Shown here one piece after another: positions 10,895 through 14,255 of a stretch of DNA of 14,255 nt (the first letter of the stretch is position 1; the number at the start of each line of letters is the position of its first letter). The DNA comes from Baffinella frigidus (Eukaryota; Cryptophyceae; Cryptomonadales; Baffinellaceae). Under the pieces are notes generated by a model. The model had not been told where the DNA came from, did not search any database, and saw only the letters and a list, made by a program, of their open reading frames with translations. The position numbers and the translations under genes are program-made. Where the stretch lies: contig MU647014.1 of NCBI GenBank assembly GCA_026770585.1, forward strand, positions 35,535-49,789. The letters run 5' to 3'.

Positions 10895-13738
10895 ATGGAG
10901 CAGGGCAGCCCCCACGCGCTCCCGGCTACTGTCGACGATGGCGCGTCCCCTAACGAAGCAGAGAAACCTCCTCAGGCGCTCGCCCCGGAGGGGGCGCCCG
11001 CGGCGGCACCTCCTGATCCGACCCTGATTCCTGATCCTCCCCCTCAAGGCTGGAGCGACAACGAGGTGGAGCGCTACGGTGAAACGTTCACAGGCGCGTC
11101 ACTGCAGGAGCCTCTCTCCCAAACGGCGCCGCTACCAGCGCCGCCGGCAGCAGCTTCCGCCGCGCTCTCAGCACCGTGCGACCCGGCGTCCTCACTTCTT
11201 CCTCCGATACCACCCCAACCGACCTCGGCAGATCCTCCACAGTCCGTCGACACAGAAGCTCCTAGCTCTCCCGCCGCAGTGTCTGTGACACCCCACTCTC
11301 CTCCTTTCCGCGCCTCGCTTCCTCCCGCGCCGATGCCTGCTCCTTCCCCACCTCAGCTCGTCCCAGCGCACGCAGAGGACACCGCTGCGCCCGTCCGCAC
11401 CGAGGCTCGCAGCTCTCCCGGCGCAGTGTTTGCGACACCTCCCTCCTCTCCTTTCCGCGCCTCTCTTCCTCCCTCGCCGATGCCTTCACCTTCCGCACCT
11501 CTCATCCCGACGATGAACGAGGAGGAGGGGGAGGAGGAGGGGATTCAGGAGGACAGGGCGGGGGAGGTGGGAGGCAGCGTGCCCGGGGAGGTGGTGGAGG
11601 AGGAGGAGGAGGAGAATGGGGCTGATGACGGGGTGGAGGAGGTCGAGGAGGAGGTGACGGGGGTGGAAGAGGAGGAAGATACAGCAACTCCTGCACCTGA
11701 GGAGATCGCACCGGCGCCCTCTCCGACTCCTTCCCCGAAAGCCGCCGCCCCTGCTCCTACCGCGGCGCCTCCTTCGCCCCCGGCGCGCCGGGCACATCTT
11801 GCGCCCAAGGCCATGGATATTGACGCCTCCCCCGACACTCTCCCCATCGCGCCTGAGTCCAACGCCTCTCCCTCACCGCCCGCTGCCGAAGTTCCTCACT
11901 TCATCGAGCCTGTGTCTCCGCACCCCGCGGCGCAGGGAGGGGGGGGAGCTGCGTGGAGCCAGGAGGAGGACGCACCGGAGCAGAGGTCAGTTGCACGATC
12001 GTGCGAACCCCACACACCCAGGCTGCGCACCTCCGTCGGAAACCCGCAAACCCAGCTTCCGCACCACAAAGTGACCTTTCCCCTGTACCCTGCATGCCTC
12101 CTCCGCCGCCCATGTTTCACTTGTGAGTCAACATTCGTACCCTCGTACCTCGCCCCCTGAAACAGCCACTTCCTCTTCCCCCGCTCAGAATTAGACCTCG
12201 CCCACTGAACCCCTCTCCCACTTCCAGGGAGGCGACTTCTCCTGGCGCTCTCGTCCAGCCTGGGTCTCCGAGCCCCGCGGCAGAAGGAGAGGGGGGAGCT
12301 GCGTTGAGTCAGGAGGACGACGATGCACCGGAGCAGAGGTCAGTTGCACGATTGTGCGAAACCCACACCCAGCCTGCACACCACAAAGTGAACCTTGCCC
12401 CTGTACCATGCCCACCTCCTCCGCCGCCAAGATTTACCTGTGCGCCAACACTAGCACCCGCATACCTCACCCCCTGGAACAACCACACCCTCCGAGGCTC
12501 AGAATTATACCTCGCCCCCTCAACCCCTCACTTCCCCTGCACCTTGCATCTCTCAGCATTTGTTATGACGTACCTCACCCTCTCTACCACGCAACCCCTC
12601 CGTGACTCAGAATTAGTGCCTCGCCCCCTGAACCCCTCACCGACTTCCAGGGAGGCGACTTCTCCTGGGTCACCGCGCCGCGTGGCAGAAGGAGTGGGGG
12701 GAGCTGCGTGGAGTCAGGAGGACGAAGCGCCGGAGCAGAGGTTAGTTGCACGATTGTGCGAACCCCACACACCCAGGCTGCGCACCACAAAGTGACCTCT
12801 CATGTACCCTGCATGCCTCCTCCGCCGCCCACCAGTGCGTCAACATTAGTAACGGGGCAATTGTGCGAAACCCACTAACCCAGGCTGCGCACCGCAAAGT
12901 GACCTCTCCTGTTGAAATGTGCTGACCTTGCTGAAACCCTTGACTCTGCGTGTCTTCACTACCATCCATATTTATCTGTACCGCAGCATTCGTGCTCACG
13001 TACCTCACCCTCTGAACCACGCACCCTCTCCACCACTCATAATTGGTGCCTCGCTCCGTGAACCCCTCACCCACTTCCAGGGAGGCGACATCTCCTGGCA
13101 CTCTCGGCGCCTCCCTCCCCACTCCTTCAATGAGCCAGGAGGACGCGCCGGAGCAGAGGTCAGTTGCACGATTGTGCGAAACCCACGCACCCAGGTTGCG
13201 CAACTCTGTCGGAACCCCAGAAACCCAGCTTCCGCACCACAAAGTGACCTTTCCCCTGTACCCTGCACGCCTCCTCCGCCGCCCAGATTTGCCTGTGCCG
13301 CAGCATGTGTTCTGACACACCTCACCCTCTGAACCACGCACCCCCTCCGTGACTGCGCACCACAAAGTGACCTCTCTTATACCCTGCATGCCTCCTCCAC
13401 CATCCACATGTAACTGTGCCTCAGCATTCGTTTTGACGTACCTCACCCTCTCAGCCACGCACCCCCTCCATGACTCAGAATTAGTACCTCGCCACCTGAA
13501 CGCCTCTCCCACGTCTAGGGAGGCGACTTCTCCTAGCGCTCTCGGCGCCTCCCTGCCCGCTCCTCCAACACCGGAAGAGTTTCCGGAGGGCGCGGGCGAC
13601 GCAGAGGTTCCACCCCCTGAGAGCCTGCTCCTCACCCTCAACACTCAACACTCAACCCTCAACCCTCAACCCGCAACCCGCAACCCTCAACTCTCAACCC
13701 TCAGCCCTCAACCCTCAACCCTACACCCTACACCCTAA
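10895..13738 (+). CDS. Pro/Ala/Ser-rich protein with acidic block; tandemly duplicated exons
   Basis: Exons 10895-11985, 12228-12338, 12651-12740, 13081-13158 and 13519-13738 splice through donors CAGAG|GTCAGTT (GTTAGTT once) and acceptors CTTCCAG (GTCTAG last). Every junction is phase 2 and the joined length is 1590 nt (529 residues). Exon 1 has a Pro/Ala/Ser-rich start with GWSDNEVERYGETF at residues 52-65. It also has an in-frame 49-codon duplication (SSPAAVSVTPHSPPFRASLP and SSPGAVFATPPSSPFRASLP), then a Glu-rich acidic block at about 206-270. The later exons repeat a module beginning EATSPG and ending SQED-x-APEQ-R, of 37, 30 and 26 codons. Unspliced, the frame stops at 12160. The last exon runs into CCCTCAA repeat, so its tail is uncertain; an alternative donor is GCAGAG|GTTCCA. 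The protein is likely disordered; its function is unknown. Confidence 0.6.
11250..11511 (+). repeat. In-frame tandem duplication inside exon 1, period 147 bp
   Basis: About 113 bp starting ACAGAAGCTCCTAGCTCTCC recur 147 bp later as ACCGAGGCTCGCAGCTCTCC. 147 is 49 codons, so the frame is kept. Many of the differences are synonymous or conservative. Confidence 0.8.
11945..13620 (+). repeat. Tandem array of exon-intron units
   Basis: Each unit has a module ending CCGGAGCAGAG, the donor GTCAGTTGCACGATTGTGCG, and an intron containing CACCACAAAGTGACCT, CCCTGTACCCTGCATGCCTC, CTCCGCCGCCCA, GTACCTCACCC, GACTCAGAATTAGTGCCTCG and CACTTCCAG. Then comes the next exon, starting GGAGGCGACTTCTCC. Donor-to-donor periods are 353, 402 and 420 bp. 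Introns 2, 3 and 4 also contain extra partial intron copies without exons, so the array has grown by uneven exchange. Confidence 0.85.
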
Positions 13739-14255
13739 ACCCTAAACCCTAAACCCTACTCCCTAAACCCTAAACCATACACCCTACTCCCTACACACCT
13801 ACACCCTACACCCTAAACCCTGCCCCCTACGCCCTAAACCTTAAACCATAAACACTAAACCCTGAACCCTAAACCCTAAACCCTGAACCCTGAACCCTAA
13901 ACCCTAAACCCTAAACACTAAAACCTGAACACTAAACCCTAAATCCTAAACCCTAACCCTAAACCCGAAACCCTACACCCTAAACCCTAAACCCTGAACC
14001 TCAAAAGCCTAAAGTCTAAAGCCTAAACCCTAACCCCTAACCCCCAAACCCTAAACCCTAAACCCTAAACCCTAAACCTTAAACCCTCAACCCTAAACCA
14101 GGCCGGGTCATCGGAGGCATCTGAAACCGGGTAAACCTTAAACCCTAAACCCCACAACCCACACCCCACACCTCACACCCCAACCCCAAAACCTCACACC
14201 CCACATCCTACACCCTACACCCCAAACCCTAAACCCCAAACCCCAAATCCCAAAC
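13631..14255 (-). repeat. C-rich telomere-like heptamer block
   Basis: Runs of CCCTCAA (13631-13720), CCCTACA, CCCTAAA, CCCTGAA and CCCCACA/CCCCAAA variants continue to the window edge, interrupted by one unique 30-bp stretch at about 14100-14130. This is the same variant set as on the left but on the opposite strand. With TTTAGGG on the left and CCCTAAA on the right, neither edge is oriented as a chromosome end would be for this window. Confidence 0.92.

Noticed and set aside
11262-11862. Several minus ORFs rich in Pro, Ser and Arg
   Set aside because: They are shadows of the Glu- and Pro-rich exon 1 on the plus strand; low-complexity codons keep the opposite frames open.
12742-13644. 300-codon open frame on the minus strand
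   Set aside because: It is antisense to the tandem exon-intron array, starts at GTG rather than ATG, and stays open because the repeated units lack stops in that frame. The plus-strand exons explain the sequence better.

Overview
This is eukaryotic nuclear DNA, not bacterial. The signs are split genes with GT-AG introns whose phases agree, very GC-rich third codon positions, and long interstitial tracts of the heptamer TTTAGGG and its variants. TTTAGGG is the telomere unit of plants, many green algae and some alveolates. Together with GC-rich short exons and abundant small repeats this suggests a green (prasinophyte-like) alga. That is an inference; no rRNA or organelle marker is present.

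Layout. (1) 1-5302: exon islands on the minus strand separated by G-rich heptamer blocks. The islands at 250-307, 721-818 and 1466-1516 join in phase and look like the 3' end of one gene. Islands at 2490-2532 and 4257-4346 and an ATG-initiated stretch at 5302-5042 lie upstream in the same orientation and may be its 5' part. Several islands have a second, decayed copy nearby. (2) 5303-5534: a gap between divergent gene starts. (3) 5535-8033: a plus-strand four-exon gene for a small HMG-box-like protein. Its introns hold heptamer repeats and copies of a short SINE-like repeat; its last exon and part of its third exon are duplicated. (4) 8160-10140: mostly non-coding, with three large foldback structures (8767-8912, 9161-9299, 9987-10136), an 18-bp tandem array and many small inverted repeats. 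(5) 10895-13738: a plus-strand gene for a Pro/Ala/Ser-rich protein with an acidic block. Its 3' half is a tandem array of exon-intron units, and every exon has the same phase at both ends. (6) 13631-14255: C-rich heptamer repeats (CCCTAAA and variants), opposite in strand to the left side.

The most notable features are the tandem exon array in the proline-rich gene; the minus-strand exons with duplicates that differ almost only at synonymous sites; the degenerate telomere-like heptamers in introns, in locally uniform blocks; and a dispersed repeat with tRNA-like A and B boxes and an anticodon-arm-like stem. No metabolic pathway or operon can be assigned. Gene models were read by eye from ORFs, splice signals and phase; they lack transcript support.
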